From contig NEEC01000007.1 of the NCBI GenBank assembly GCA_002189035.1, positions 558,001 through 622,000 of the forward strand: a DNA stretch of 64,000 nucleotides, read 5' to 3'. The stretch is from Utricularia gibba (Eukaryota; Streptophyta; Magnoliopsida; Lamiales; Lentibulariaceae). Shown here piece by piece: positions 44,033-56,304 of this stretch. The position numbers were made by a program, and so were the translations under genes. Positions within the stretch are counted from its first letter, which is position 1, and every line of letters begins with the position of its first letter. The notes under the pieces are model-generated. The model was not told where the DNA came from. It saw only the letters and a program-made list of their open reading frames with translations, and made no database searches.

Positions 44033-44244
44033 GGAAATGGAGGTCGCCCGCCCCGTAAAGAAAAAAACAAGGGGGAACAACAAAGCAATAACCCGCCGCC
44101 GGGATGATGACTCTTCCGCCGACCGGAGAAAATATGAGAAATTAAAAAGGTAAAAAATAAAAAAATTACAATCGTGGGGACGGAGACTCGGTTCACGTAG
44201 TTTTTAGACTCCCCTTCAGTGTGCGCGCAGTTTGCTGGGCTTGC

Positions 44245-44252
44245 TTATATAA
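44245..44252 (-). promoter_or_regulatory. Candidate TATA box of the S40 gene
   Basis: TTATATAA (reads the same on both strands) lies about 215 bp before the S40 start codon, in GC-rich DNA where such a motif stands out. A leader of roughly 180 bp would follow. Confidence 0.4.
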
Positions 44253-46987
44253 AAGCAAGTGAGGAGAAATGCAGTGGGGGGCCCACAGAGAATTTCACAC
44301 GAATTTGAATTTCATCTTGTCTGAAATTCGTTAGTACCATTTGCGAAGGAGAGCTTCCATCTTTCTCTTCTCAATCAAACTCCACGCTCAAGACAAAATA
44401 CACCCAAGACAAAAAAGCTTACGTTACTACATTCCAAATCATTAAAATATTACTTCCAAAATATAATAATATGGACCTATCAAAAACTACGACTCATACT
44501 CTTGTTTTTATACGATACTCTTGTCCATTTTAAACCGTAAATTTATACTTCACTCTTTTCAATAAAAAATAATAAAAAATACTATCATACATTATTTTTT
44601 TATTTGGTTATGTTTCTAGATTTAATTATGAAGATTTAATGATTCTTTTGAAAATAAGAAAAACATATTTCTATTTTTCAAAATAAAATTCATTCGATAA
44701 TAAAACCGTTTTTGAAATGTTTTTTTTAAATCAAAAGTTATTCCATATAAATTAAATTTTAAAAAATATTTCTAATAAAATTTATAATTTTCTAAAATAA
44801 TAAATATTTCAAAATTTATATGTTTTTATTCCAATATGATAAAAACAATCGAGCAATCGGTGTGTGTGTGTGTTTTAGTGGAAGATGATTCCAACCGTGT
44901 TTCTAGAAAAAGCGGTTTTGTTTGGGCACATAAAGTACGGAGGCTATGATCAAGGTTTTATTATTTCTGAAATTGGAAGCTTCTAAATATGTAGGCCGCT
45001 TGCAAATTTTAACAACGGTAACATCTGGCAATTTTCCCGACACGCGCGTGCAGCCACGCGCTTTTACAAGATTTTTGTTTCTTTTTGCATATTGGCAAGT
45101 AAATACACATTTTTTTAAAAATAAGAAATAAGAAGATAAAATAATAATTTAATTATGAAATAATTGTGATATATTTTATATAAATTAGGGTATCTATTCT
45201 ATTCTATTTATTTATTATATGGGTTTGATTTTTGTAGAGGGCCATCGACGGTGGTGGGGCCAGAGACAAAACTTACTAACTTCTGGCTGGAAACAACCCT
45301 GGGCCCACACCCACGTGAGAAGCATAGCCTATCTTAAAAACAAACATTTAGTTCCGACACGAGACCATAGGCATAAATAAATAAACAACCCAACCCTGAT
45401 TAATCATTGGAGGGATGAATCGGAGCAATAAATGATAAAAATGCTAAAAATAGTTAAATTTCATATTAAAACGTGTCATGTTATTACCCCTTCATTTAAA
45501 GAAATTGCTTTAAATAATTATGAGGTTGGTCCTCATAACCATGGTCCCTCCCCAGCCACCAATTGAGTGGAGTGGTGGATCATTCAAAATATGTTATATT
45601 TATATAATATTCAATTTTTATGATTTTACATTTGATCTTCACTTATTTTATCAAGTAGTTATTTATCTTAAAATTATTACAAATAAAATATATCTGATCA
45701 TCACTTATTTTTTTTCTCACACATTGAGATAAAAGTGTTATATTACGAATAATCAAATTTTTACACGTATTTCTTATGAGATGACAAAATTTCGAAACAT
45801 TCTCCTTTGGTGATCGTGCATTACAATCAGCCCACGTGGTTAAAATGAAGACAACCACGTCGCCGCTTTCTTTTGACGTTGGACCTAAGAATCAAACACA
45901 TGCTAAACTAGGAAGAAATCAAATTGGATGGGCGGACTTCCTTTCCATTTCTACCAAATACGTTTTGGGTTTTAGGTTTAAGGTTTAGGGTTTAGGGTTT
46001 AGGATTTAGGGTTGAGATAGAAATTGTATCGGGAGTTCGGGTTTGTGGAGTACTTGTTATGGAATGGTGTTGCGAGTGGGGGAGACATCTTGTTTGGTGA
46101 AGTTAAAAAAACAGGATAGAGGGTGGCTATCAAGTTCTGGAAGATTCCTCTTCTTCTTGGATCTGAATCTGGCAACCGCAAACTACTTTTTTGCACCGGA
46201 ATTTATTGGCTCCACCATCGTGTACAATTTTTACCGGCGAACACGTGAGTGTGGTGACATCCGGGTCCCACTCCCATTATTGCAGGGTTCTATGATTGAC
46301 GACACGGTATTTGTGTTATTCTCCCACATTAAAAAGACTTGTTAATAAGATCCGACCAAGATCATTCTTAACTTTAATTAATAATATATTTACATTATTT
46401 ATATACATTTAAAATAATGTTATATTTAATAAATAAATTTAATTAAAAAATGTAAAAACTTAGAAAGTTATTTGATAATAATGTATTAATATATTTAAGT
46501 ATAATTTAACTTATATATAATGTTTAATATTCAAAAATAAAAATTTAAATATATAATTAATATACATAAAAGTAACTGTAACAATTCCATTTATTTATAC
46601 TATCCATATATTCAAAAAATAAGTACATAAATACGATAATCATACAAAATTGAGAAATATATATTAATTAATTGAACAATAATATATATGTAAATTTAGA
46701 TATAAAACTTATATAACTAACTATCAAACATGCTTTTAATTTATTACAAGATAAAAGTTTTACATCTAAATCTTAACACCGTTTTCGATTTCGATTTCGA
46801 TTTGGCTATCACATGAGTGTTGTATTGTCTAGACGAGGGAGCGCATGTGGTGGCTTACCTACCATGACACTATCGTTGGTCGTGTTGTGTCTTGATGAAC
46901 TCACGAATGGCGGGCAGTGCCCCCACCTGGTACGCCATCTACCACATATCACATGGTGGTGAAGCACACCATTTCACATTCTGAGAT
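44253..46987. other. Intergenic stretch with a telomere-like repeat
   Basis: Mostly very AT-rich DNA between S40 and the TYW gene. Holds a GT run near 44861-44872, the telomere-like repeat at 45971-46013, and three CGATTT units near 46783-46802. No gene seen. Confidence 0.5.
45971..46013 (+). repeat. Interstitial telomere-like repeat
   Basis: About six tandem units of the plant telomere repeat TTTAGGG, some degenerate (TTTAGG, TTTAAGG, TTTAGGA) and some perfect. Such short arrays occur inside plant chromosomes and, near genes, act as telo-boxes bound by Myb-type telomere-repeat factors. Confidence 0.85.
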
Positions 46988-49900
46988 CTAACAAGCGGGG
47001 CGGCATCTCACGTCTAGCACCAGATGGCGAAGGTGCGGCGCGTACCATTTCACTCTCTCTACATGCTCCGCGGAGACGTCCCATGAACGACCTGAGAACG
47101 AACGAACAAACGAGTTGCAAAGTAGTCGAATGCAGGGAGTAGTGTTGTTTTCATTTGGCACCTTGGGAGGTGGCAATTTCAGATATGGATTGGAGAACAT
47201 GGTTCACCCATGAGGTCTCCTCGGAGTCCTTCACGTTTCCATGGATATGCAGGACTCCACCTGCGTCTCTGCAGTTGAAAGACAGTTTCAGAATCTGTGG
47301 TGTTTTTGAACTTCAAAAGGTGTGCTGGATGATGGAGGATATTGCATAGGTTAGCATACCTCAGGGCTCTGACTGCAGTGATCCAGCTACACTCGCTTGA
47401 TGGAAGGAGACCCAGGCAGACTCGATCTGCGACTCCCTGCATCAACCAGGAAACTAATACATGAGTGGCTGATAGTCCAAAACCGGGCTTTGTAAAAGTG
47501 ACCAGGAGTGAAGGAAGAACCATACTTTGGGTGCTGTATCTCTGTTGTCTCCTTCCAAGACCACACAGCGATCAGCCACATTGTTTATGTGGAGATTAAG
47601 ACGGAGTGCCTTCACCGCTTCCGAGTTCCATTCGCAGGCGTAAACCATTTTGGCATTGGCTCTGATAGCATGCATCAGGACAGAGAAAGGGGGAGATAGA
47701 TAATGAAAAGGATGCATCGTGTGAGAAGAAAGTTTCATGATTTCTGCACCAACATTTTGTGGGGGTTTGCAGCATACCTCACAAGGAATGGAAGTACAAA
47801 ATATCCGATCCCGGCGAACAAGTCGACAATGACTTCACCTCTGCAGTCAAGCCGGGCCATTCTTAGCTTCTCAGAAAGATTGCCCCAGGAGAACATGCAC
47901 TTGGTGGTGTCAAAACGATAAAGTATACCATTTTCACTGTGATCAACCCATCCATCTTTTCCCAAAAGAATCTCCAAGTTGCTGTCTCTTGTTCCTGTTT
48001 GCGCAATTCGGGCCTATAAAAGATCACAATCCTCTGTAAAAATTATAAAGCAAAATGCTGTGCAAGCTTTTTTTGAAGGGGTTACAGGACATATGAGGAA
48101 GTAACGAAAAACATACAGTGATCTGCATTTCTAACTGACCTGCCTGGCAAGACGATGAGTTCCAAGTGCCCGTGCAACAAGTGGCCAAAGCTCATCCTTG
48201 ATAGAATCCCAAACTGGATCCTTGAAAGAACCGACAGGCAGCACAGTGATGTCCCCAAGCTTCTCCCACCTGTCGAAACATGGGATACACAGATGTTTTG
48301 ACCACGCACATGTAAGCATAAATGAGTGCACGTAGTTGGTAGTTCATACAAAAAAAAAAAAGCTTCATAAAGAGCAACCTTGAAGGTATTTCTTTTAGAA
48401 GCTCCAACGACAAACCATGATTTTTCAAGAGAGTAGCAACATCCTCAGACATGACTTTGTGTGGAGTACATGGTTTTTTCCTCAGTTTGGCATTCTCGTC
48501 GAGATGCTTTACAGCTCCATATGCTGTCAGAAGCTTCAGTGCATCTGAACTGGAAATATCTCTGACCAATTTTTTCGACTTATTTGATCCATGGGAGACA
48601 AAATTAGTTAAGTTAACATTTTTGTCACCATGTTCTGGTTTATCTTCCAATAAGCTCCAGAATTGCCTAGTTATGGGAAAACAGACATACTTCCCACCTT
48701 CTAGAGAATAGGCTTTCCTTCCAAGATCTAACCACCCAAAATTTTTGAGTATGTCCTTCCCGAACTTCGCATAGTTCTTTCCTAGTCTCAAAACGCAAGA
48801 CATGGCCACCCCGGAGCACCAGATTCTTCATGTCCACAATTCACAGCACCAGAAACAGGAACCTTTTCTACACATCCATTAGGATAAACCAGATGATGAT
48901 CCTGTGCATTTTGGCCCATTGAGTGCTTCTCTTCAAAATTAGTAGGCACTTTATTCTCAAGTATAGACATCAAATGTGCCAGATTAATCTTCATTGGATA
49001 GCTGAACTTTGTGCCAAATGCATAGCATGCAGCTCCCCCACCAATTATAATCAAATCATCACCTACAACACTTGCGGTGCTGCGAATAAACAGGCCTTGG
49101 TGAGGCTTTATCATTAGACTCCTCCAAGATAAGCTTTGAATATCAAGTATGAAGAGTTCCTGGAATTCACCTAATGGACACCCTCCGAGTACAAAAAGAT
49201 GTTTTGCGTAAATAAACATCAAGTGTGAAAACCTAGATGTTGGGGTTTTCCCTTCTGTCCTCATATTTCTCCACAGACATTTTTCAACATCAAAACTGTA
49301 AAGGTCATTGAGTGCTTTCTCACCATTGTGTCCACCAAAAACATAGAAGTTTGATCCATCTGTGACTATTGAGTGTGAATGGCGAGGACCAGGATGATCC
49401 CCTATACTTTTTACCTCTGACCACTCATAAGTGTTTGTGTCAAGAACATAAAGTGTTGGCAAGATTGCCTCATTGTTGATTCCACCATACACATATATCC
49501 TTGTACTTGCAACCACTGCCGTATGTCGATGCCTAGAAAATAAGATGGAATAGAAACAGAAATAATGAAAAACAGATAAAAAGAACCAATGATAGTCAAA
49601 CAGGGGATACTAAATTGCGCTGTATAAAAAAAAGGAACATTCTGCATTTTCTGAGGTGGATCCAATTAATTTCAAGAAAGTAAATGAAAGGAGTACGTGA
49701 AGTTTATTAAAAATGGTACATCTCCTCACAATCATGTTAGGAATATTAAAAAAAAATGGGAGTAAGAGGATGTTAAGAATCCATGAAAAGCATGCCATTA
49801 ATCTCTTACCTAGGAGGGAAAAAACAGCCTGAACATTTCAAAAGCATCCACTCTTTCTTTCGATAATTGAACATCCAAACTTCATTCAATATGTTGGTTG

Positions 49901-51292
49901 GGTCGCTTCTACCTCCAATGACGTAAACTGAATCTCCTACAATGGAACAAGTATGTCCTAATCGTGGAGATGGTGGCCCTGCATTAGATATTATCTCAAC
50001 AGTCTGAGAATCTATATCAACAAGCAAAAGCTCATTTCTGCGAGCATGTCTCCCGATGCCTCCAAAGCCACCAAAAATGACAATCTGCTTCTCATTCAAC
50101 GCACACGCTGAATGCCCCCATAATGACAGTCTCTCAATATGTTCATCATCTAACTTAAAAGAAGACAGATGAACACAATCCTCTTCAAACATTCCTGCCA
50201 ATGCTTCAAATATACAACTTCAGGCCACAAAAATGGAAATGATCCTGCAGTAATACTCACATAAGCACGCACACACACACACACTGTAAGATAACTTCAG
50301 TAAATCGAATTCAAGATACAGAATGTTCATGCTTTGACAACTGTACGGGAAGACATAGCACCAAGAACTTACAAAATCAAAAAGTGATCAAGGAACAATT
50401 TCAAATAGCCGAAATGAATGAGACTCCCAACTTGAGATCAAGGATGAAAGAACTCGCTTTCTAAGTTATTTTCACTTGCCATCGGTTTGATCTTCTCGGA
50501 GAGTGCCTTCGTACTTCGTATTTGTCTCATGAACTCCGATCTCATTCTTCACAGAATCTTCAAAGCATTCCACTTTTTTCACTTCAAGAAATGCGTCACC
50601 AGCCTTGCTACACTTTTTCCCATCGACAGCAACCCCATGTCCATTAAATTCACTAGTTATCAGCTTTTGATGCAAAAGATCAGTTCTTTTCCTATTAGCA
50701 GCCATTTTCTCATTCGCCAACTCCGCAAGATATTCAACGTACTCTGGAGAAACCATAAGCTTTCTCCTTGTCCCAAGCGGTACCTCCAGTCTTATTGAGC
50801 ACCGGATTGCAATGATCACTCTCTTGCTCACGCTAGTAATGCCACTTTCCCTAAACCCGCATGATATAGCCATGGAGACCAACCACTGAGCGGATTCTAC
50901 ATTTTCGCACTCCACCGCAATAATCAACGGCTCAAACCTGAACACAACAGTATCAGAAACGCAGGACTCGGTATCAGAGTCAGCTCCTGTGGTAGACTCC
51001 CCTGGTCATTAAAAAGAAGAGCTGATAGCGCAGAAGGCTGAACAGGGTCATGTGAGACATAGAGCCAGAATCCACCCGCGGCTTTTTTCTTCACCGCCGA
51101 CGCAGTAGCGGCGGGTTGAGAGAGGATAGAAATGCGACCCGAGCAGGAGCTAGTGGTGAAGTAAGATGGATTAGAATTGATGGAATTCAGGAGAGGGATG
51201 ATGGGCTCGTCCAGATTGCCTTTCGGAGAATTATCCGGCGCCGGCGAACTCATGGAAGCGATCGCCGCCGCCTTTCTCCTCCGAAACTCCAT
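46988..51292 (-). CDS. tRNA wybutosine-synthesising fusion protein TYW2/3/4, two apparent frameshifts
   Basis: Multi-domain enzyme for wybutosine at position 37 of tRNA-Phe. Nine exons: 50480-51292, 49810-50194, 48379-49532, 48140-48269, 47778-48013, 47526-47661, 47360-47436, 47162-47268, 46988-47091, about 1047 aa. Exon 1 is a TYW3 methyltransferase domain (DEPIIPLLNSINSNPSYFTT, SCSGRISILSQP, FRFEPLIIAVEC, VIIAIRCSIRLEVPLG). Exons 2-3 are Kelch repeats as in TYW4 (IVIFGGFGGIGRHARRNE, YVYGG, FYVFGGHNGEKALNDLYSFD). Exons 3-9 are TYW2, the aminocarboxypropyl transferase, with YAKFGKDILKNFGWLDLGRK, VDLFAGIGYFVLPF, YACEWNSEAVKALRLN and VLEGDNRDTAP. The TYW4 methyltransferase part is absent, as in the plant fusion. 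Intron 1 (50195-50479) needs a GC donor. The frame is lost at 51004-51005 and 48809-48812. Confidence 0.95.
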
Positions 51293-51672
51293 CAGTAGGT
51301 AGGAGATACTTCCAATCCTTGGGCCGTATGTATATCAATAAGACGCCCAGGCCCAACTTTTTCGCCCGCTGGCCCACATCTCCAAATCAAAACCCTTATC
51401 TAATAAAATTATATTTATTTTAAAAAAATTCAAAAAAAAAATCAAAAAACACTTTTTAAAATAAGAAATGATATAATTTTAATTTATACGTCTTCAAAGT
51501 AAAATCAATATATATATTTTTTTATATATTATGCATTTGACAGCCGATGGGAATGCCACTGTCTGATCCTAACAGCAGTCATACGTTTGTCTGAAGATGG
51601 CATGCAAGAGACTAACATTCTCATGCAGCGAGCGCATTCAGAAGCAATGCAATTGGAGACAACTCCATGGTC
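51293..51672. other. Short intergenic stretch
   Basis: 380 bp between the PMP22 stop and the TYW start, both on the minus strand. AT-rich, no gene. The TYW promoter must lie here or inside the PMP22 3' end. Confidence 0.5.
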
Positions 51673-53193
51673 TCATGATCCCTTGTTGAGGGCCAAAGAT
51701 CTTGCTCTAAGATTCAGAAATATTGCCCTGACAGATGAAGAATCAAAAACAGCATCAAAACATGCGTCTGAAGATCCCGACAGTGATGCAGAAGCATACC
51801 AGAAGCAGGCAACGACGCTATGAACTACCACGCGGAGCTGCAGAGGCACGTACTGGTGATTCACCCACCCAACGACCGGCCAGAACTGCCATGGTTCTCA
51901 AGGAAAGGCTTAGTTTCACGTATGGAGGATGGTGGAGAATAAGGAAGGGGTTCGACTGGACTTACGCTCCAGGAGGTGTACTGCACTGTTGGATACTCCT
52001 TGCTTATCTTGGACTTTACTTGCGTCCATGGCCGCCCTGTGGGTTGATCGGGAAACGAGTGTAGAAGATCATTACAGTTTGCTGCATAGGATCATGAATG
52101 GTAGAAAGTGAACTGGGGCCGGGACTCACCCTCGATAACCAGTCCGTAGTAAAGCAGGAACAGGAAGTTGTTCCAGGGTGAAGAAGTGAGTTGCTCCAGC
52201 ACCACCTGAATTCATTTCATTTGGAAAGCAAGCAACTGAGTAGAAAAGGGCTAGGGAAGTAATGGTACAAAGGGTCCTCTGACAGGGAAGCAATACAAGT
52301 CAAAAAAACTGCACAAGAATCACCTTTTTGGCTACTGTTTTTGAGTCCTTCTTCCCCTTGAAGAGTTTCTCCAGTAGTATGTGGTAGAAGTGCCCAAATG
52401 GCCCCAGGTATGCGGCACCAAATAGCTGAGATCATAGTTGAAGATCAGGGTAAGCACTACCAACTCACCAGGCTAGGGATAACAGATAACACAAGAATCT
52501 TTGGCAGGGGATCCTTTTAAGAATTTCAACACAGATCTAAGGAGAAATAGCTTATCATTCACAGATTTCATAACAATGTTCATGGTGTGTTTCAGTAGGG
52601 AAAATTGCTCAAAGAATGTGCTTAGGAGTAAAATGGGTTACAAAATTAGAGGGGAATCCACATCCATCAGATTTTACTACTAAATGATCACCAAAATTGA
52701 AAAAAGTGCAGTACAGTACCACTTTAAAAAGCAAGCGCTTTAGCTGAAGTTTCTGAATCCCAGAGAGCTTCTGTGCCACAATATCACTTACCGCGGACAA
52801 TACACCGGCTGTTATAACCTGCAAACAAGGTTCTTTCAACATTTTATCTATGAATTAACACAGCATGAGACAACGCCCTAATCTCTCAAATATGACTAGC
52901 AAAATCTTGAATTTAATCACTTTTGTCATCCCCCCGGCTGGACCTAGTTTCCCAATCCCGATCTGGATCAACAACTCCAGTAGAATTCTGCAGTGAAACA
53001 GAAAACGAACCCAACCTTGCATGGATATTTTTCTGTAAGCAACTACATTTCATGAACATAAAAACAACACCTTGTATACCCAAAAAAATCAGAGCAAAAT
53101 ATGATACAACGAACAATCAACCTTGGTTCTCAATGGGTGCTTCTGAAGCTGACCCAGATACTCCTGCAACCCCTTCCTTGCCACCGATCCCAT
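51673..53193 (-). CDS. PMP22: Peroxisomal membrane protein PMP22 (Mpv17/PMP22 family)
   Basis: Integral peroxisomal membrane protein of the Mpv17 family, thought to affect membrane permeability. Seven exons: 53122-53193, 52720-52818, 52324-52425, 52130-52205, 51966-52036, 51800-51885, 51673-51727, 561 nt or 186 aa, the usual length. Seen: LGQLQKHPLRTK, VITAGVLSAVSDIVAQKLSG, GAAYLGPFGHFYHILLEKLF, KVVLEQLTSSPWNNFLFLLY and the family core FWPVVGWVNHQYVPLQLRVV. The tail is IFLNLRARSLALNKGS. The last intron (51728-51799) is 72 bp, open in frame and without stop, so retention would add 24 aa. No break. Confidence 0.95.
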
Positions 53194-53745
53194 CTCGTCT
53201 TCTTCTTTTGGTCGCTCTCTCCTGCCGTTTTGGTCAAACCCAAAAAAAGTAGAGACGTGATGTTAAACAAAAGTGGGAAATTTCAATACGTCAACTGCTC
53301 GTGCTACCGGTGACCAACGTGCTGATTGGAAGATATACCAAACCCCTGAATGGTGGCCCAAGGGGACCTGCGTTTTTTTTTTTTTTTTTTTTTTGCCGTT
53401 CAACGGTGTTGGGTTAGTGTGGGTGCGGGCGGGTACCCGCTGCCGGGTTTGAGACATAACATTCGAAAGTTTGTGCGTCATTTTCAGACAAAGCTCAAGT
53501 TCACATATAAAAGAAGCCATCTTGTCTGATTCAGAGTGTGCCCTGCTTCAACACAATCTCACAGTTAAAGACGGTTTGTAGTACTTGGAACGAAGGGCAT
53601 AATTTTGCTATCACGGCCAGAAAATACATGTGAAGCACAATGCTTGCAATGTTTCAAGACAAGGCGATCAAAACCGTCAGGCAAGCAAACAGGATTCAAG
53701 TGAAACCGCCCACCAACGCCAGATTTTCAGAAGCACATCGTTGCT
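53194..53745. other. Intergenic stretch with poly(T) run
   Basis: PMP22 promoter side and DapB 3' side. Contains a 22-T run at 53373-53394 next to GC-rich DNA (see findings). No gene seen. Confidence 0.5.
53373..53394 (-). repeat. Run of 22 T (poly(A) on the minus strand)
   Basis: An uninterrupted homopolymer, by far the longest in the window. On the minus strand it follows GC-rich DNA and could be the tail of a retroposed sequence, but no SINE promoter boxes are evident. Confidence 0.6.
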
Positions 53746-55810
53746 TCATCTCATGTTACCCTCCCGCAGGACATCGATCATATCAAAGATCCGCTTATCG
53801 GTCTTTGACTTAACCTGCAAAAATTAAGGTCATCGCAAGTATACCTCGCACAAGCCACAAAGAAGTATGATGTACAACAAGAAGAGCTCAGGAGAGCAAC
53901 GGTTAAGTGGACAATGTGGGTGGCAATAACATTTCCATTGCTTCTAAGAATCTTGAAGGGGAGTAGTACCTTCTTTGCTAGAAAAAGTATGGCATCAACA
54001 GTGCCCTCGGCATAGATTGATCTCCCACATACATTGTGTTGAAACTCGAAGGCAACACTTCCTCCACAAAAAATAAAAAGTGAGCAAATGACTAAGATGT
54101 CAAGGTGTGCATATTGTGGCTAACGAGTATTCAGAAGCAGTAATGAAAGCAGGCAAAGGTCTTACGTTCCATCAGGGGATGTTAGATGATAGGTGTGGAA
54201 TGCATGTCCAGATAAATGCTCCTCTGGTACACCCACCTTCTCAATTTGTTCCTTAGAGTTTCGTACAAGTTGAACCTGGTAGCATTCGTTTGGAAATGGC
54301 AAAATGAAATATTTGTGAGCAACAGATCAACTACCATGGTTTTAAACAAAGATGCTGCAATAATTAAAAGATCATAAAACATATCGTCTAGATGTAATAC
54401 AAGGCATAGGAATGCGAGATGAAAAGCATAGGCTGTTAACATCCTTTGACAAAAACACTAAAAATAAATTTGTGGGTAGAGACTTTGCCGAGAGAAATCT
54501 TGGCATATTGCAAACTGATTCCATTAATTCATGAGATACCAAAACATGAATATTAACAACACACCTGGTCTAAGTCAAACGAGACGCCCAGTTTCTGGAA
54601 ACATTGTATGACGGCCTTAGCAGTTCCAGAAATGTCCAGCTTGCTAGCTTGATGTGATTCCATCACCTGATCCAAATGATACCAGAAAAACGATTGGTGG
54701 ATCACTTTAGAAGATAATCAAAAATTGACAACGGCTTTGCATACTACGAGAACAAGTAGCCCAGTCACATAAAAAAAAAAAAATCAATCCCAGAACGCCT
54801 CATGATTAAAGCAATCTTGCAAATACATTGTTAAACCTTACTTGCAGGTTATATCCAGAAAATGCGCCAGGAAATTGTTCTGCCATAATTTCCATAGTTG
54901 CGAGAAATGCTACCACCTGTGGTTTTAATTGCATACTATGAACAACATGAATGTAAAACTCAACATTTAAAGGCTGGCATTCAGGCACCTGTTTACCCAT
55001 TTGGGGAGATATCACAGCATAAGTTCTTGATTCATCTACAGTTTTATACAAAAGATCCCTATCTCCTCCAGTTGTTCCCATCACAAAAGGCACTCCAAGT
55101 TTGCAATACAAAGCAGCATTTTCTGTCAGAATGAAAAACAACAAGAAATGTAAACTTCACTTGCGGATGTTTAACAAATGTCGAAGAGATAATTACTGCC
55201 ACAGCACAACAAGTTGCACATGCAAAAATATCATTCCATATATCAGTGGCCTCACCATTCACGGCTGCTGGAACTGTGTAGTCTACTAAAATTAGATCTG
55301 GGTATTCTTTAATTGCAGAAAAAAGGACAGATTCCCTATCACCAGGTCCATGTATTTCAACATGTTTCTCTCCAAGATCCAAGATCTTTCCCGAATCTTC
55401 TGAACCGCCTAACGCCACAGGAACAGGGTGCAGGCCAGCAGATATCGCTGCATCTAGAACAGCTTTCCCCATTTTTCCTGTACACCCATTCACCTGAATA
55501 AAAAGTTTCAATTTTGTTCCTACCAATTAAAACCACATTACAGCAATGAGGGAAGCAACCAAAGCACAGCCGGATTTATCAGGGCTCATCCTACCATAAT
55601 AGGTATTCCAGATTTATTAGATGCATGCACAGGTGCATTCCTTGGAGAACCTACTGCAGCGGTGGACATTACGATGAACTGCCGTCGACACTTTGAAACA
55701 CGACAACTTAAATTACTATCTACAGGTCCGATTCTTGACGGATAATGCTCATCCGTTCGAAGACTTGCATAACTGGCAAGCAACTGGGCTTTAGCAAATG
55801 CAACCGCCAT
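53746..55810 (-). CDS. DAPB: 4-hydroxy-tetrahydrodipicolinate reductase, plastid (DapB)
   Basis: Reduces the cyclic product of dihydrodipicolinate synthase with NAD(P)H in plastid lysine synthesis. Eight exons: 55595-55810, 55256-55493, 54989-55122, 54842-54916, 54565-54666, 54166-54275, 53970-54057, 53746-53814, 1032 nt or 343 aa. The first 65-70 residues are Ser/Ala/Arg-rich and fit a transit peptide. The nucleotide-binding loop is VNGCTGKMGKAVLDAA. Seen further: LVDYTVPAAVNG, VPFVMGTTGGDRD, YAVISPQMGKQVVAFLATME, the DapB signature region VMESHQASKLDISGTAKAV, GVPEEHLSGHAFHTYHLTSP, FEFQHNVCGRSIYAEGT and the C-terminus MIDVLREGNMR. It has DapB catalytic motifs throughout, so it is the enzyme rather than the related CRR1 protein. 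No break. Confidence 0.95.
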
Positions 55811-56304
55811 CCGTAAAAGATTTTCTGCTTGCTCTTTAACCGGCAAAGGGCGATGGCGGGCGACAACTCACAACCGAGCAGAAACTCGCTCCCCCCCTGA
55901 AAATGGGCGCCACTCCCGCTATTACAGTTGGGCTTTTTCATGCGTATTTGGGCCTATTTGGGCTTTTTCCAACACTTTTTTTTAAATTGTAGCTAATATT
56001 TTTTTTTAAAAAAATATTATTTAAATAAAATTTTAAAACACTACTTTGATTTCATCAAAGCCAGCCATACAACAGGTTGAAATTGTTTCACTATGAACAC
56101 CAATCTTCTCAATAAATCTGCATCTGATCATTTATAAATCTGGTCATCCTAACACTGTATCACATACATTATGTTAAAAAAATACATTAAGAATGATCAA
56201 ATTTCTAACATAATAGTGAGAGGATATCAGATTTCTAATACACTCCAGATTCTCAAGCTGATACTCAGCAGTTTGGTGGTGATCCTGCTAAGAGCTGGGA
56301 AGCT
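55811..56304. other. Short intergenic stretch
   Basis: DapB leader and promoter, then AT-rich DNA to the PPR gene stop. A run of A/T with two T-rich tracts lies at 55976-56010. No gene seen. Confidence 0.5.

Noticed and set aside
51587-52112. Plus-strand open frames at 51587-51823 and 51735-52064 that looked like an unknown conserved protein
   Set aside because: They are antisense to PMP22 exons 5-7. The minus strand reads a known family with good splice sites, and the plus-strand frames do not join without a shift.
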